The notes beneath the pieces are model-generated. The model was not told where the DNA came from and did no database searches. It worked only from the letters and a program-made list of their open reading frames with translations. From contig NZ_QRDQ01000007.1 of the NCBI RefSeq assembly GCF_003385895.1, positions 930,001 to 994,000 of the forward strand: DNA of 64,000 nt. Reading direction: 5' to 3'. Shown here one piece after another: positions 44,101-52,124 of this stretch. A program made the translations under genes and the position numbers. This DNA comes from Flavobacterium cutihirudinis (GTDB lineage Bacteria; Bacteroidota; Bacteroidia; Flavobacteriales; Flavobacteriaceae). Positions within the stretch are counted from its first letter, which is position 1. Every line of letters starts with the position of its first letter.

Positions 44101-45510
44101 ACAAGGCTTCGCCCCGTTCTTATGACGGCAATGGTGGCATCACTGGGATTCCTGCCGATGGCGATGAGCAGCAGCGCAGGTGCGGAGGTTCAGAAACCGC
44201 TTGCAACAGTTGTAATCGGAGGTCTTGTTACAGCGACATTCCTTACATTGTTTGTGCTCCCATTACTCTATATAATCTTTAACACTAAATTTGATTTTAA
44301 AGAACGATTTAAAATGAGAAATGCAACAGCCGTACTTATACTGCTGCTTGCAGGTCTAGGATCTGCAAATGCGCAGCAGAGGATTCCAATTGACAAAGCT
44401 GTTGAAACCGCCTTACAAAGCAATCAGCAGCTGGATATTAATAAAACTGAAATCCAAGCAGCTGGACTGAATGTAAAAACTGCCGTTGACATGCCTAAAA
44501 CAGGTATCTTTGCAGAGAATGAAGATTTAAGACCTTCAGATAAGACAGGGATTTTAAAAATAGGAATTTCTCAAAGTTTTGCATGGCCGGGTCTTTATGC
44601 CGCTAGAAAAAGCTATTTCAAGGATCAGTTGAAGTACACCCAGCTTAATACAGCTCTACTTAACGCAACGATCAAAAGAGATGTACGTACGGCATATTAT
44701 AAACTTTGGTACCTTCAGGATAAACAGCTTTTATATCAGCGTCTGGACAGTATTTACACGCTCCTTTCAAAGACTGCAGAAGTGCGTTTAAAAGCCGGGG
44801 ATGTCGCACAGCTGGATAAAATTGCGGCAGATGCAAAACTTCAGGAATTAAAAGCCTTTTCGGAACAGAACAAGAAAGACATGACCGTTCAGCAGCAACA
44901 GCTTATGATGCTTCTGAACCTGAATGAATGGCTGCTTCCTTTGGAAGCACCTCTTGGTAAAGCAGAGGTAAATTTTTCTGAAAGCAACGGTATGCATCCG
45001 TTGCTAACACTGCAGGAACAGAATGTAAAGATAGCATCTTCAAATGTTTCGATTATGAAAAACAGCAATATGCCGGAGCTTTCAGGAAGGGTTTTCAGCC
45101 AGAGGCTCTATGGGCTGGATGATCCTTATACAGGTTTTTCAGCAACTGCATCATTTCCTCTTTTCGGTGCCGTATCAGCGCATAACAAGGTAAAAGCGGC
45201 AAAAGCGGAGAAAGAAGTGCAGGAGAAAAATCTTGTATATCAGACTCAGCTTCTCCAGACCCAGAAGGCTTCTTCTGCAGCGGAAATTGAAAAGAACCTT
45301 TCGCTTCTGAATTTTTATGAGACCTCTGGACTTAAGCAGTCGGAAGATATTATAAAAGCTTCAACTCTAAGCTACCGCTCGGGTGAAATCAGTTTTGCGG
45401 AACTTGGACAATTTTTAAGCCAGGCTGTTGGGATCCGCCAGAACTATCTTGATGTTTTAAATCAATTTAACCTTTCAGCGGTGCAGTTTGATTATTTCAA
45501 TAATAAATAA
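41194..45510 (+). CDS. czcA: CusA/CzcA heavy-metal RND pump fused to a TolC-family domain
   Basis: A 1438-residue protein with a GTG start. Residues 1-1035 form a complete HME-RND pump: LPIDAVPDITNNQVQI, the SLGAIDFGLIVDGAVIVVEA proton-relay helix, 12 membrane helices and two large periplasmic loops. Residues from 1041 begin MRNATAVLILLLAGLGSANA, which reads as a signal peptide, and then an OEP/TolC helical domain (about 400 residues). Such fusions recur in Bacteroidota. It exports Cu, Ag, Co, Zn or Cd with the adaptor encoded next. Confidence 0.93.
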   Translation: MLDSIIKFSIKNKIIIGLMTLVLIIWGAWSATKLPIDAVPDITNNQVQIITACPTLAGQEVEQLVTFPIEQSIATVPKIEEIRSISRFGLSVITVVFDDETDIYFARQLISERLKEAVDRIPQGIGTPEMAPVSTGLGEVYQYIIHPKKGSKNKYNAKDLRTMQDWIVARQLYGTPGIAEVNSFGGELKQYEVAVNPDRLRAMGVSIPDIFTALEKNNQNTGGAYIDKKPNAYFIRGIGLVTSLDDVKKIVVKNTGAAPVYVSDVAEVRFGNAVRYGALTFNGEVDAVGGVVMMLKGENSNEVVKRIKEKLPTIQKSLPDDIVIEPYLDRTDLVGRAISTVEKNLVEGALIVIFVLVLFLGNFRAGLIVASAIPLAMLFALGLMNVFGVSANLMSLGAIDFGLIVDGAVIVVEATLHHLAMRKSLKNLTQDEMDDEVFESASKIRTSAAFGEIIILIVYIPILTLVGVEGKMFRPMAQTVGFAIFGALILSLTYIPMMCALFLSKKPQHKETFSDKMMNRIQSVYQPLLQKVIDFKYAVVGATVLIFFAAVFFFTRMGGEFIPQLQEGDFAFHCILPQGSSLNQSIETSMQASRIIKKFDEVKMVVGKTGAAEVPTDPMLPEASDLMVVLKPQKEWKSGRTYDELAEAISEELEVIPGVFFEKNQPIQMRFNELMTGIRQDVAVKIFGENLDTLSQYAKEVGAVIQSIPGATSPQIERVSGLPQINIEYDRTRIANYGLTIEDVNGVVSTAFAGKSTGQVYENERRFDLVVRLDSVHRTSIDDVSNLMIPTNTGIQVPLSQVAKIDYKLGPAQISREAGKRRIVIGFNVAGRDVQSVVQDIQKKLAEKVKLPPGYYFTYGGQFENLQAASARLMIAVPVSLLLIFGLLYFTFRSFKQAMLIFTAIPMSAIGGIFALMLRGMPFSISAGIGFIALFGVAVLNGIVLIGTFNQLEKEDMDNIFERVKEGTITRLRPVLMTAMVASLGFLPMAMSSSAGAEVQKPLATVVIGGLVTATFLTLFVLPLLYIIFNTKFDFKERFKMRNATAVLILLLAGLGSANAQQRIPIDKAVETALQSNQQLDINKTEIQAAGLNVKTAVDMPKTGIFAENEDLRPSDKTGILKIGISQSFAWPGLYAARKSYFKDQLKYTQLNTALLNATIKRDVRTAYYKLWYLQDKQLLYQRLDSIYTLLSKTAEVRLKAGDVAQLDKIAADAKLQELKAFSEQNKKDMTVQQQQLMMLLNLNEWLLPLEAPLGKAEVNFSESNGMHPLLTLQEQNVKIASSNVSIMKNSNMPELSGRVFSQRLYGLDDPYTGFSATASFPLFGAVSAHNKVKAAKAEKEVQEKNLVYQTQLLQTQKASSAAEIEKNLSLLNFYETSGLKQSEDIIKASTLSYRSGEISFAELGQFLSQAVGIRQNYLDVLNQFNLSAVQFDYFNNK

Positions 45511-45520
45511 ATAATGTAAA

Positions 45521-45550
45521 ACCTGTGGGAGATACATAATCTCACAGGGT
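45521..45550 (+). promoter_or_regulatory. Hairpin between czcA and czcB
   Basis: ACCTGTGGGAGAT-ACATA-ATCTCACAGGGT forms a strong imperfect stem in the 60-bp spacer. There is no U-run, so it is more likely an mRNA stability or expression-balance element than a terminator. Confidence 0.4.
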
Positions 45551-45570
45551 AATTTTAAAATAGAGTATAA

Positions 45571-46860
45571 ATGAAAGTCAAAATTCAATTATTAATCGCG
45601 GTTGCGGCGATATTCTCACTTGTAAGCTGTGGGCAAAAAAGCAATGCAAGCGAAAACGGAGCCAAAACTGAACAGGCAGAAGGAGCAAAAGAAGAAGGAC
45701 ATGGTGAGGAAGAAGCTGCGGTAATTGCCGTATTAACCCAGGATCAGATTAAAGCTGTTGGGATAACACTGGGAACTATTGAGAGCAAAAATCTAACTGC
45801 TGCAATAAAAGCCAACGGGGCTTTGAGAGTTCCTAATAATAATAAAGCAAATGCTACATCATTATATGGTGGAGTAATTAAAACCCTAAAGGTACAGCTG
45901 GGAGACCATGTACGCAAAGGGCAGGTTATAGCAACTATTGAGAATCCGCAGTTTATCCAGCAGCAGGAAGAATACATTACAATCAACAGCAGAATTATCA
46001 ACGCAGAGCAGGAACTGCAGCGCCAGCGAGATCTTCAGGCAGGAAATGCAGGAGCACTAAAAAACCTGCAAAATGCAACTGCAGAAGTAAATGCGCTTCG
46101 TGCACGCAAAGCGTCACTGCAGAAACAGATCCAGCTTATGGGAATCAATCCGGCGACTGTATCTGCGTCGAATTTAAGGTCGGCATTAACAGTTACAAGT
46201 CCGGTTACTGGTACAGTAAGTGCCGAATTTGCTAAAATTGGAAGCTACGTGGATGTTTCTTCTCCTGTTGTGGAGATTGTTGACAATCAGCTGATCCACT
46301 TAGACCTTCAGGTGTTTGAGAAAGATCTGCCTATGATAAAGGTAGGGCAGATCGTAAACTTTACACTGACTAACAATCCTACTGCTTCTTATACGGCAAA
46401 GGTTTTTAATATTGGTTCTTCTTTTGAAAATGAAAGCAAGACTGTGGCAGTTCACTGTACTGTTACAGGGAACAAAACAGGACTTATTGATGGAATGAAT
46501 ATTACAGCAATGGTTAGTGTTGGTACAGCTCTTACAACTGCAGTTCCAAATGATGCCATTGCAGAGGCAGACGGTAAATTCTACATCTTTGTTAAAACAG
46601 ATAAAAAACCTGAAGAGCACGAAGAAGCAGAAGGCGGGGAAGGAGCCGAAGCTGGCGAAAAGCATAGCCCGGAAGAGGAAAAGAAAATTGCTGCAACAAG
46701 CATGAACTTCGAAAAAGTCGAGGTTAATAAGGGTGTTTCAGAGGTTGGATACACTGCGGTGACCCCTGTTAAGGAAATACCTGCAGGAACGCCAATTGTG
46801 ACCAAGGGCACTTTTTTCGTCAATGCCAAACTAAGTAATTCGGGAGAGCACGAACACTAG
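45571..46860 (+). CDS. czcB: CzcB/CusB-type periplasmic adaptor, lipoprotein
   Basis: A 429-residue protein with lipobox VSCGQ (about residue 21). A His/Glu-rich linker (GHGEEEAAV) is followed by a lipoyl domain (GVIKTLKVQLGDHVRKGQVI), a helical hairpin, a second lipoyl half (TVTSPVTGTVSAEFAKIGSY) and beta-barrel and membrane-proximal domains. An acidic insert near 345-375 (EEHEEAEGGEGAEAGEKHS) may bind metal. It is the partner of the fused CzcA-TolC protein. Confidence 0.93.
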   Translation: MKVKIQLLIAVAAIFSLVSCGQKSNASENGAKTEQAEGAKEEGHGEEEAAVIAVLTQDQIKAVGITLGTIESKNLTAAIKANGALRVPNNNKANATSLYGGVIKTLKVQLGDHVRKGQVIATIENPQFIQQQEEYITINSRIINAEQELQRQRDLQAGNAGALKNLQNATAEVNALRARKASLQKQIQLMGINPATVSASNLRSALTVTSPVTGTVSAEFAKIGSYVDVSSPVVEIVDNQLIHLDLQVFEKDLPMIKVGQIVNFTLTNNPTASYTAKVFNIGSSFENESKTVAVHCTVTGNKTGLIDGMNITAMVSVGTALTTAVPNDAIAEADGKFYIFVKTDKKPEEHEEAEGGEGAEAGEKHSPEEEKKIAATSMNFEKVEVNKGVSEVGYTAVTPVKEIPAGTPIVTKGTFFVNAKLSNSGEHEH

Positions 46861-46994
46861 AAATATCAAGAATTTATTGCAGGCTCCTGTTTGACATTGA
46901 TTAACTATGAATGTAAAGAATTACCCCCTTACTTCTTTAATTCCTAGTTCTCGATTCAGGGCCTGCATCAATTTAAAGTACTTTTTATAATAGC

Positions 46995-47008
46995 AATACG
47001 TACGTATT
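46995..47008. promoter_or_regulatory. 14-bp perfect palindrome upstream of the Fur-family gene
   Basis: AATACGTACGTATT is perfectly self-complementary and sits 114 bp before the regulator's start. It is a candidate autoregulatory operator, although its sequence is not a classical Fur box. Confidence 0.4.
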
Positions 47009-47121
47009 TAATTGTTAAAAATTAAACCAATTAGCTGAGGTTAAAAATAAGCTTCGTAAATTTACTAGAGTAGGTGCCGAATGCAAATATTTCCGGTTTT
47101 CTTTTTAAAGTGAAAATTTAT

Positions 47122-47538
47122 ATGAAAAAAGTAACAGAAGCCGTCTTTGAAAGTAAAAAGATACGTCTCACAACGATGCGTATCCTAATCTATGAATATC
47201 TGGAAACCGTTACGGCTGCGCTATCTCTGGCAGAAATTGAGAAATTTTTTCATAAGGCAGATAAAGTAACAATTTACAGGACTCTTCAGACATTTCAGGA
47301 GAAAGGCTTGGTTCATAAAATCCTTGACGAAAATGTCGTTAAGTACAAACTTTGCGCGGACTCTTGCGGTGAAGATTACCACAATGACAGACACCTTCAC
47401 TTTTACTGTAAAAAGTGCAATGAGACAACCTGCAGAGATGAAATTATTCTGCCCAAAAGCTTGGAAGAAAGTTTTCAAATTGATGAGGTGCAGATATTAG
47501 TAAAAGGAATATGTGAGAAATGCCTAAAATCAGTTTAG
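47122..47538 (+). CDS. Fur-family metalloregulator
   Basis: I start at MKKVTEAVFESKKIRLTTMR (138 residues). The winged HTH (SLAEIEKFFHKADKVTIYRT) is followed by the dimerisation and metal domain with RHLHFYCKKCNETTC and a final GICEKCLKS, the two CxxC structural zinc pairs. It is most like Zur/Fur proteins of Bacteroidota. Placed between the Czc operon and the P-type ATPase, it may control one or both. Confidence 0.88.
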   Translation: MKKVTEAVFESKKIRLTTMRILIYEYLETVTAALSLAEIEKFFHKADKVTIYRTLQTFQEKGLVHKILDENVVKYKLCADSCGEDYHNDRHLHFYCKKCNETTCRDEIILPKSLEESFQIDEVQILVKGICEKCLKSV

Positions 47539-47602
47539 ATAAAAGAATAATTAGGAGTAGAGAATTTAAAGAGAAATTGTTGAATTTTTATTACCAAATT
47601 AA

Positions 47603-48484
47603 ATGTTGTTAGATAAAAAAATATCAGTTATATATTTTCTTAAACAGATTAAGTCTCAGATAATTCTCATTGTGGTATTTGCAGTGGCAATAGGCCTTCT
47701 GGATATGATGCCTGTATTCAAGGAGATAGCCCTCCCCCTTAGTATTCCTGCTTTGGTGGGAACTGTAGTTTCACTGCTGCTTGCCTTTAGGACAGCCCAA
47801 TCCTATGAGAGATGGTGGGAAGCAAGAACGGTGTGGGGAGCGATAGTGAATGATTCCCGCACTTTGATCAGACAGGTAACGCAGTTCACTTCAAAAGATA
47901 ATAAACAAATTGCAGATCAATTTACGGAAAGACAGATTATCTGGGTTTATGCCCTTGGTGAAGCGCTTCGCAGAAAGCCTTTTTCCCCAAAGGTTTTGAC
48001 CTATCTTAATTTTCATAAGATAAATGGAGGCAATATTCCAAATGCACTTCTTGACAAACATTCCGATGATATTGCCCTTCTGGAACAGAAGGGAATCATT
48101 TCAGATTTTAAACAGGTGCAGTTAAATGAGACGCTTGCCAGATTATGTGACAGCATGGGTAAATGTGAGCGAATTAAAAACACCGTTTTTCCTAAATCTT
48201 ACAGTCTTCTGGTACATACCCTGATATATGTTTTTGCTGCCATACTTCCTTTCGGGCTTGAAGATTCCCAACTGGCAGTAGAAGTCCTTATCACAATCCT
48301 GATTCCCCTGTTGTTCATTTCAATTGAGAAAACTGCAATTATCATGCAGGATCCATTTGAAAATACACCAGTCGACACGCCGATGACTTCACTTGCCCAG
48401 ACCATTGAGATCAATCTTCTTGAAATGACAGGTGCGCAGGAAATTCCTGTAAAACCTAAGAATAATGAGTATTTCGAGATGTAA
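47603..48484 (+). CDS. Bestrophin-family anion channel protein
   Basis: A 293-residue protein. The LLLAFRTAQSYERWWEARTV segment (about 58-77) is the bestrophin/YneE signature (RFP-like, with RxxxSYxRWWEGR). Four membrane helices and a cytoplasmic helical region follow, and DPFENTPVDTPM near the end matches the family's conserved tail. It probably forms a pentameric channel. It lies 64 bp after the Fur-family gene and 28 bp before the MgtC gene. Confidence 0.88.
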   Translation: MLLDKKISVIYFLKQIKSQIILIVVFAVAIGLLDMMPVFKEIALPLSIPALVGTVVSLLLAFRTAQSYERWWEARTVWGAIVNDSRTLIRQVTQFTSKDNKQIADQFTERQIIWVYALGEALRRKPFSPKVLTYLNFHKINGGNIPNALLDKHSDDIALLEQKGIISDFKQVQLNETLARLCDSMGKCERIKNTVFPKSYSLLVHTLIYVFAAILPFGLEDSQLAVEVLITILIPLLFISIEKTAIIMQDPFENTPVDTPMTSLAQTIEINLLEMTGAQEIPVKPKNNEYFEM

Positions 48485-48512
48485 ATTATTATTAATCTAA
48501 AATTAGCCTGCT

Positions 48513-48968
48513 ATGGATATCGAGTTTGAACTGCTGCTTTCTGCCAAATTACTGCTTGCTGTTATTCTTGGGGGAATTATTGGTCTTGAAAGGGAACGCG
48601 AGCAACAGAATTCGGGAGTAAGAACCTTTGCCTGCATATGTGTCGCGTCGTGCCTTTTCGTCTCGATTTCGGCGCATTTGACCGCCGATAAATCGGCAAT
48701 TGCCAGAATGCTGGCTGCAATTGCGACAGGACTTGGATTCATAGGTGCAGGACTAATTTTCAGGGATGATAAAAATCTGCCTAAAGGACTCACTACCGCA
48801 TCTGGTCTGTGGACCACATCGGCAGTGGGAATGGCTATTGCACTTAACATGTTTGTCATTGCTGTGGCGGCGACCCTTATAATACTGCTTATTTTCACCA
48901 TAAATCAGTTTCCATGGTACAGAAGATTAGTAGACAGATTGATTAAGAGTAAAAAGAGGACTAACTGA
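48513..48968 (+). CDS. MgtC/SapB-family membrane protein
   Basis: A 151-residue protein that is the membrane domain only: AKLLLAVILGGIIGLERERE, then GLGFIGAGLIFRDDKNLPKG and LTTASGLWTTSAVGMAIALN, both strongly conserved in MgtC. The soluble ACT-like C-terminal domain of some members is missing. It is linked to Mg2+ homeostasis and acid or metal stress in known cases. It is likely in one unit with the bestrophin gene. Confidence 0.9.
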   Translation: MDIEFELLLSAKLLLAVILGGIIGLEREREQQNSGVRTFACICVASCLFVSISAHLTADKSAIARMLAAIATGLGFIGAGLIFRDDKNLPKGLTTASGLWTTSAVGMAIALNMFVIAVAATLIILLIFTINQFPWYRRLVDRLIKSKKRTN

Positions 48969-49048
48969 ACCAATGTATTTCCTTTTATAGGTATCACAAT
49001 CTTATGGACAACGATACCGTATTTTTTAACCTTATAAATTAAAATAAC

Positions 49049-51112
49049 ATGGAACACAAACATAAATATGATAAAGACGGAAAGCAAATCTGCTGTACTC
49101 AGACAGAGAAAGTGTATGTTAAGGCAGGTGCAAAGGAATTGCTGAAGGGCCATAGTGAAAATGACGGCCATAATCACGCGCACACTAAAGACGACGGACA
49201 CAACCATGCCCATAGTGATGATGACGGACACGACCACAGCAATGTAGAAGGAGGTCCTTTCAAAATGTTCCTTCCTTCCATCATTTCGCTGGTTATGCTG
49301 CTTCTGGCGATTGCTTTTGACAACTGGATAAAACTGCCTTGGTTTTCGGGTGCGGTCAGGTTTGTATGGTATCTTGTTGCCTACCTTATTGTCGGTTTTC
49401 CGGTAATCAAGGATGCTTTTAAAAGTATCACAAAAGGCGAAGTATTCTCAGAATTCCTGCTTATGAGTATAGCTACAGTAGGAGCATTCATTATTAAAGA
49501 ATACCCCGAAGGTGTCGCCGTTATGCTTTTTTATGCAGTAGGAGAGGTATTCCAGACACTTGCCGTTTCCAGAGCGCAGAGAAATATCAAAAGCCTTTTG
49601 GACCAGAGGCCTGATGAAGTGACTATACTTGTTGACGGAAAGCCTAAAACGGTAAAAGCGGAAGAAGCTGGCATTGGTGATATTATCCAATTAAAACCAG
49701 GTGAAAAATTAGGGCTTGACGGAGAACTGTTAACAGACGGTGCATCTTTTAATACTGCTGCACTTACCGGAGAGAGCAAGCCTGATACCAAATCAAAAGG
49801 AGAGACGGTTCTGGCAGGAATGATCAATTTAAATGTTGCGGCACAGGTAAAAGTCACTGCAGCTTATACAGAAAGCAAACTGAGCCGAATACTGGAGCTT
49901 GTTCAGAATGCGACAGCCCAAAAAGCGCCTACAGAGCTTTTTATAAGACGATTTGCAAAAGTTTATACGCCGATTGTTGTTTTTCTGGCTATAGGCATCT
50001 GTCTGCTGCCTTACTTCTTTGTAGACAATTATGACTTTAACAGCTGGCTTTACAGAGCCCTTGTATTTCTTGTTATTTCCTGTCCTTGTGCACTGGTGAT
50101 TTCAATACCCCTTGGTTATTTTGGTGGAATCGGTGCAGCAAGCCGAAACGGCATATTATTCAAGGGAAGTAATTTCCTGGATGTAATGGCTTCGATCCAG
50201 AACGTGGTCATGGATAAAACAGGTACTATGACCGAGGGGGTCTTTAAGGTTCAGGAAACGGTTTTCAAACCGGAGTTTGATAAGGACGAAATTTTAAGAA
50301 TGGTCAATGCTGTGGAGAGCCAGAGCTCTCATCCTGTTGCCACTGCAATCCATGAATTTGTTGGTGAAGTTGACAGTTCCATTAAGCTGGAAAGCACCGA
50401 AGAGATTGCAGGCCACGGACTGAAAGCTGTAATCAACGGCAAAGAACTGCTTGCAGGTAATTTCAAGCTTATGGATAAGTTCTCCATCAGTTATGATGTT
50501 GATCCCGCTTCTATAGTTTATACTACAATTGCAGTAAGCTACGACAAAAAATATGTCGGTTATATAACAATAGCCGATAGTATTAAGGAAGACTCACAGC
50601 TGACAATCGATCTTCTTCATAAGCTGAACATTAAAGCAACAATGCTGAGCGGTGATAAGGGCAGTGTCGTAAAATTTGTTGCTGATAAATTGGGAATCGA
50701 CAATGCTTACGGAGACCTATTGCCTGAAGATAAGGTAAACAAAGTCAAGGAAATCAAGGCGCAGTATGGAACTGTAGCCTTTGTCGGCGACGGAGTGAAT
50801 GATGCCCCTGTTGTTGCTTTGAGTGATGCCGGAATCGCGATGGGGGGACTTGGAAGTGATGCGACTATTGAAACGGCAGATGTTGTTATTCAGGATGATA
50901 AACCGTCCAAAATACCAATGGCAATAAATATTGGCAAGCAGACAAAGAAAATCGTCTGGCAGAATATTACACTTGCATTTGTTGTCAAAGGTATAGTCCT
51001 CATTCTGGGAGCCGGCGGACTTGCCACGATGTGGGAAGCGGTATTTGCCGATGTTGGTGTATCGCTTATTGCGATCTTAAACGCGGTACGCATTCAGAAA
51101 ATGAAATTCTAA
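49049..51112 (+). CDS. Zn/Cd/Pb-type P1B ATPase with His-rich N-terminus
   Basis: A 687-residue protein. Instead of an HMA domain, the N-terminus has CC plus a tandem His/Asp run (GHNHAHTKDDGHNHAHSDDD) of three imperfect units. Eight membrane helices follow, with SCPCALVIS in helix 6, TGES actuator loop, MDKTGT phosphorylation site, SSHPVATAI and GDGVNDAPV. The metal-site Asp in the last helix (VFADVGVSLIAILNA) fits the Zn/Cd class (ZntA/CadA). It exports divalent metal from the cytoplasm. Confidence 0.92.
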   Translation: MEHKHKYDKDGKQICCTQTEKVYVKAGAKELLKGHSENDGHNHAHTKDDGHNHAHSDDDGHDHSNVEGGPFKMFLPSIISLVMLLLAIAFDNWIKLPWFSGAVRFVWYLVAYLIVGFPVIKDAFKSITKGEVFSEFLLMSIATVGAFIIKEYPEGVAVMLFYAVGEVFQTLAVSRAQRNIKSLLDQRPDEVTILVDGKPKTVKAEEAGIGDIIQLKPGEKLGLDGELLTDGASFNTAALTGESKPDTKSKGETVLAGMINLNVAAQVKVTAAYTESKLSRILELVQNATAQKAPTELFIRRFAKVYTPIVVFLAIGICLLPYFFVDNYDFNSWLYRALVFLVISCPCALVISIPLGYFGGIGAASRNGILFKGSNFLDVMASIQNVVMDKTGTMTEGVFKVQETVFKPEFDKDEILRMVNAVESQSSHPVATAIHEFVGEVDSSIKLESTEEIAGHGLKAVINGKELLAGNFKLMDKFSISYDVDPASIVYTTIAVSYDKKYVGYITIADSIKEDSQLTIDLLHKLNIKATMLSGDKGSVVKFVADKLGIDNAYGDLLPEDKVNKVKEIKAQYGTVAFVGDGVNDAPVVALSDAGIAMGGLGSDATIETADVVIQDDKPSKIPMAINIGKQTKKIVWQNITLAFVVKGIVLILGAGGLATMWEAVFADVGVSLIAILNAVRIQKMKF

Positions 51113-51375
51113 GAAAAGAAAGGCAAGAGTTTCTAAATTCTACATTTTAAAAATCCTAATTTTTTTGCTGCCGGCCAAATGAAATCCTTAACCGGATATT
51201 CAGTTGGTCAGGACAGCAAGGTCTAGGCTTGCCTAATTTCAATGGGTCTAATCTTTTAAAAAGCAACCTGCAGACGTAAAATGCTACATATTAAACAGAC
51301 AGTTTTACCGGTAGCTGCCATTGCACGATAGCTAATGCTACAGGTTTAAAACTCTCATTTTGAATTTTACTGGAA

Positions 51376-51654
51376 ATGAAAAAAAGGAATAAAAAATATT
51401 ATCCAAATGTGCAGAAAACAGGAAGAATGCAGAAGGGAAAGCCTGTAAAAAAGAAAAATAAATTTTCCGTTGTAAATATTGGAAAGACTATTATTCTTGT
51501 AATTCTGGGACTTGCTATGGTTGTTGGAATTATCATCAGAGCCCGGCATTTTATTTTGTATCACCTGATGAGTAAGCCAGAGGAGAAAACTATCAAAACG
51601 ATACCCGCCAAAGAGGGCAAACCCAATACTTTGAAAAAAAATGGAAGCGACTAA
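51376..51654 (+). CDS. Small basic single-span membrane protein
   Basis: A 92-residue protein: a highly basic N-terminus (MKKRNKKYYPNVQKTGRMQK), one hydrophobic helix (about 38-58, IGKTIILVILGLAMVVGIII), and a charged tail. No family is recognised. It lies 260 bp after the P-type ATPase; the spacer holds nothing I recognise. Confidence 0.5.
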   Translation: MKKRNKKYYPNVQKTGRMQKGKPVKKKNKFSVVNIGKTIILVILGLAMVVGIIIRARHFILYHLMSKPEEKTIKTIPAKEGKPNTLKKNGSD

Positions 51655-51777
51655 AATTAAAGCAGAAAAGGTTAAATAGTTAATTCCCGGCCGCAGTTTC
51701 TACAGGACTGTGACAATTTTTATTTTAGAATATCATTTACAAAACTGTCTGTTTTATTGACCTAAGACAAATTGAAT

Positions 51778-52002
51778 ATGAAAAGAAATGTAAATATTTC
51801 GGGTCTGGTTCTTCAAATTCTTCAGGATAACAGAGGAAGATTATTTAAGCTTGATGAGCTGGTCCAGATTATTTATCCCTCAGACGGAAAAGGGCAGGAG
51901 AAGGAAAATCAAGCAATTATCCTAGATATCCTTATATTTTTGGACGATCAGAAAATGCTTGTATTGGATTTTGAAACCGATGAAAGTTCAATACCTTTAT
52001 AA
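51778..52002 (+). CDS. Small winged-helix-like protein
   Basis: 74 residues from the ATG two codons into the open frame: MKRNVNISGLVLQILQDNRG, KLDELVQIIYPSDGKGQEKE, then helices ending in FETDESSIPL. The helix pattern looks like a small winged-helix domain (GRLFKLDELVQII as recognition region). No catalytic residues are present and no family is recognised. It could be a metal-operon accessory regulator. Confidence 0.5.
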   Translation: MKRNVNISGLVLQILQDNRGRLFKLDELVQIIYPSDGKGQEKENQAIILDILIFLDDQKMLVLDFETDESSIPL

Positions 52003-52079
52003 TTGTCCATTACACAAATACGGGAGGCAGGAATTGTATTTTCAATTCTGGCTGTTTGAGAAAAATATTTCCTAGATAA

Positions 52080-52097
52080 CCTTCCCCGTAGGGAAGG
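52080..52097. terminator. Hairpin between convergent genes
   Basis: CCTTCCC-CGTA-GGGAAGG lies between the small plus-strand gene and the minus-strand DAG kinase gene. There is no clear U-run on either side, so termination would be weak. Confidence 0.35.
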
Positions 52098-52124
52098 AAA
52101 ATCTGAAAAATCCAAACTAAATCT

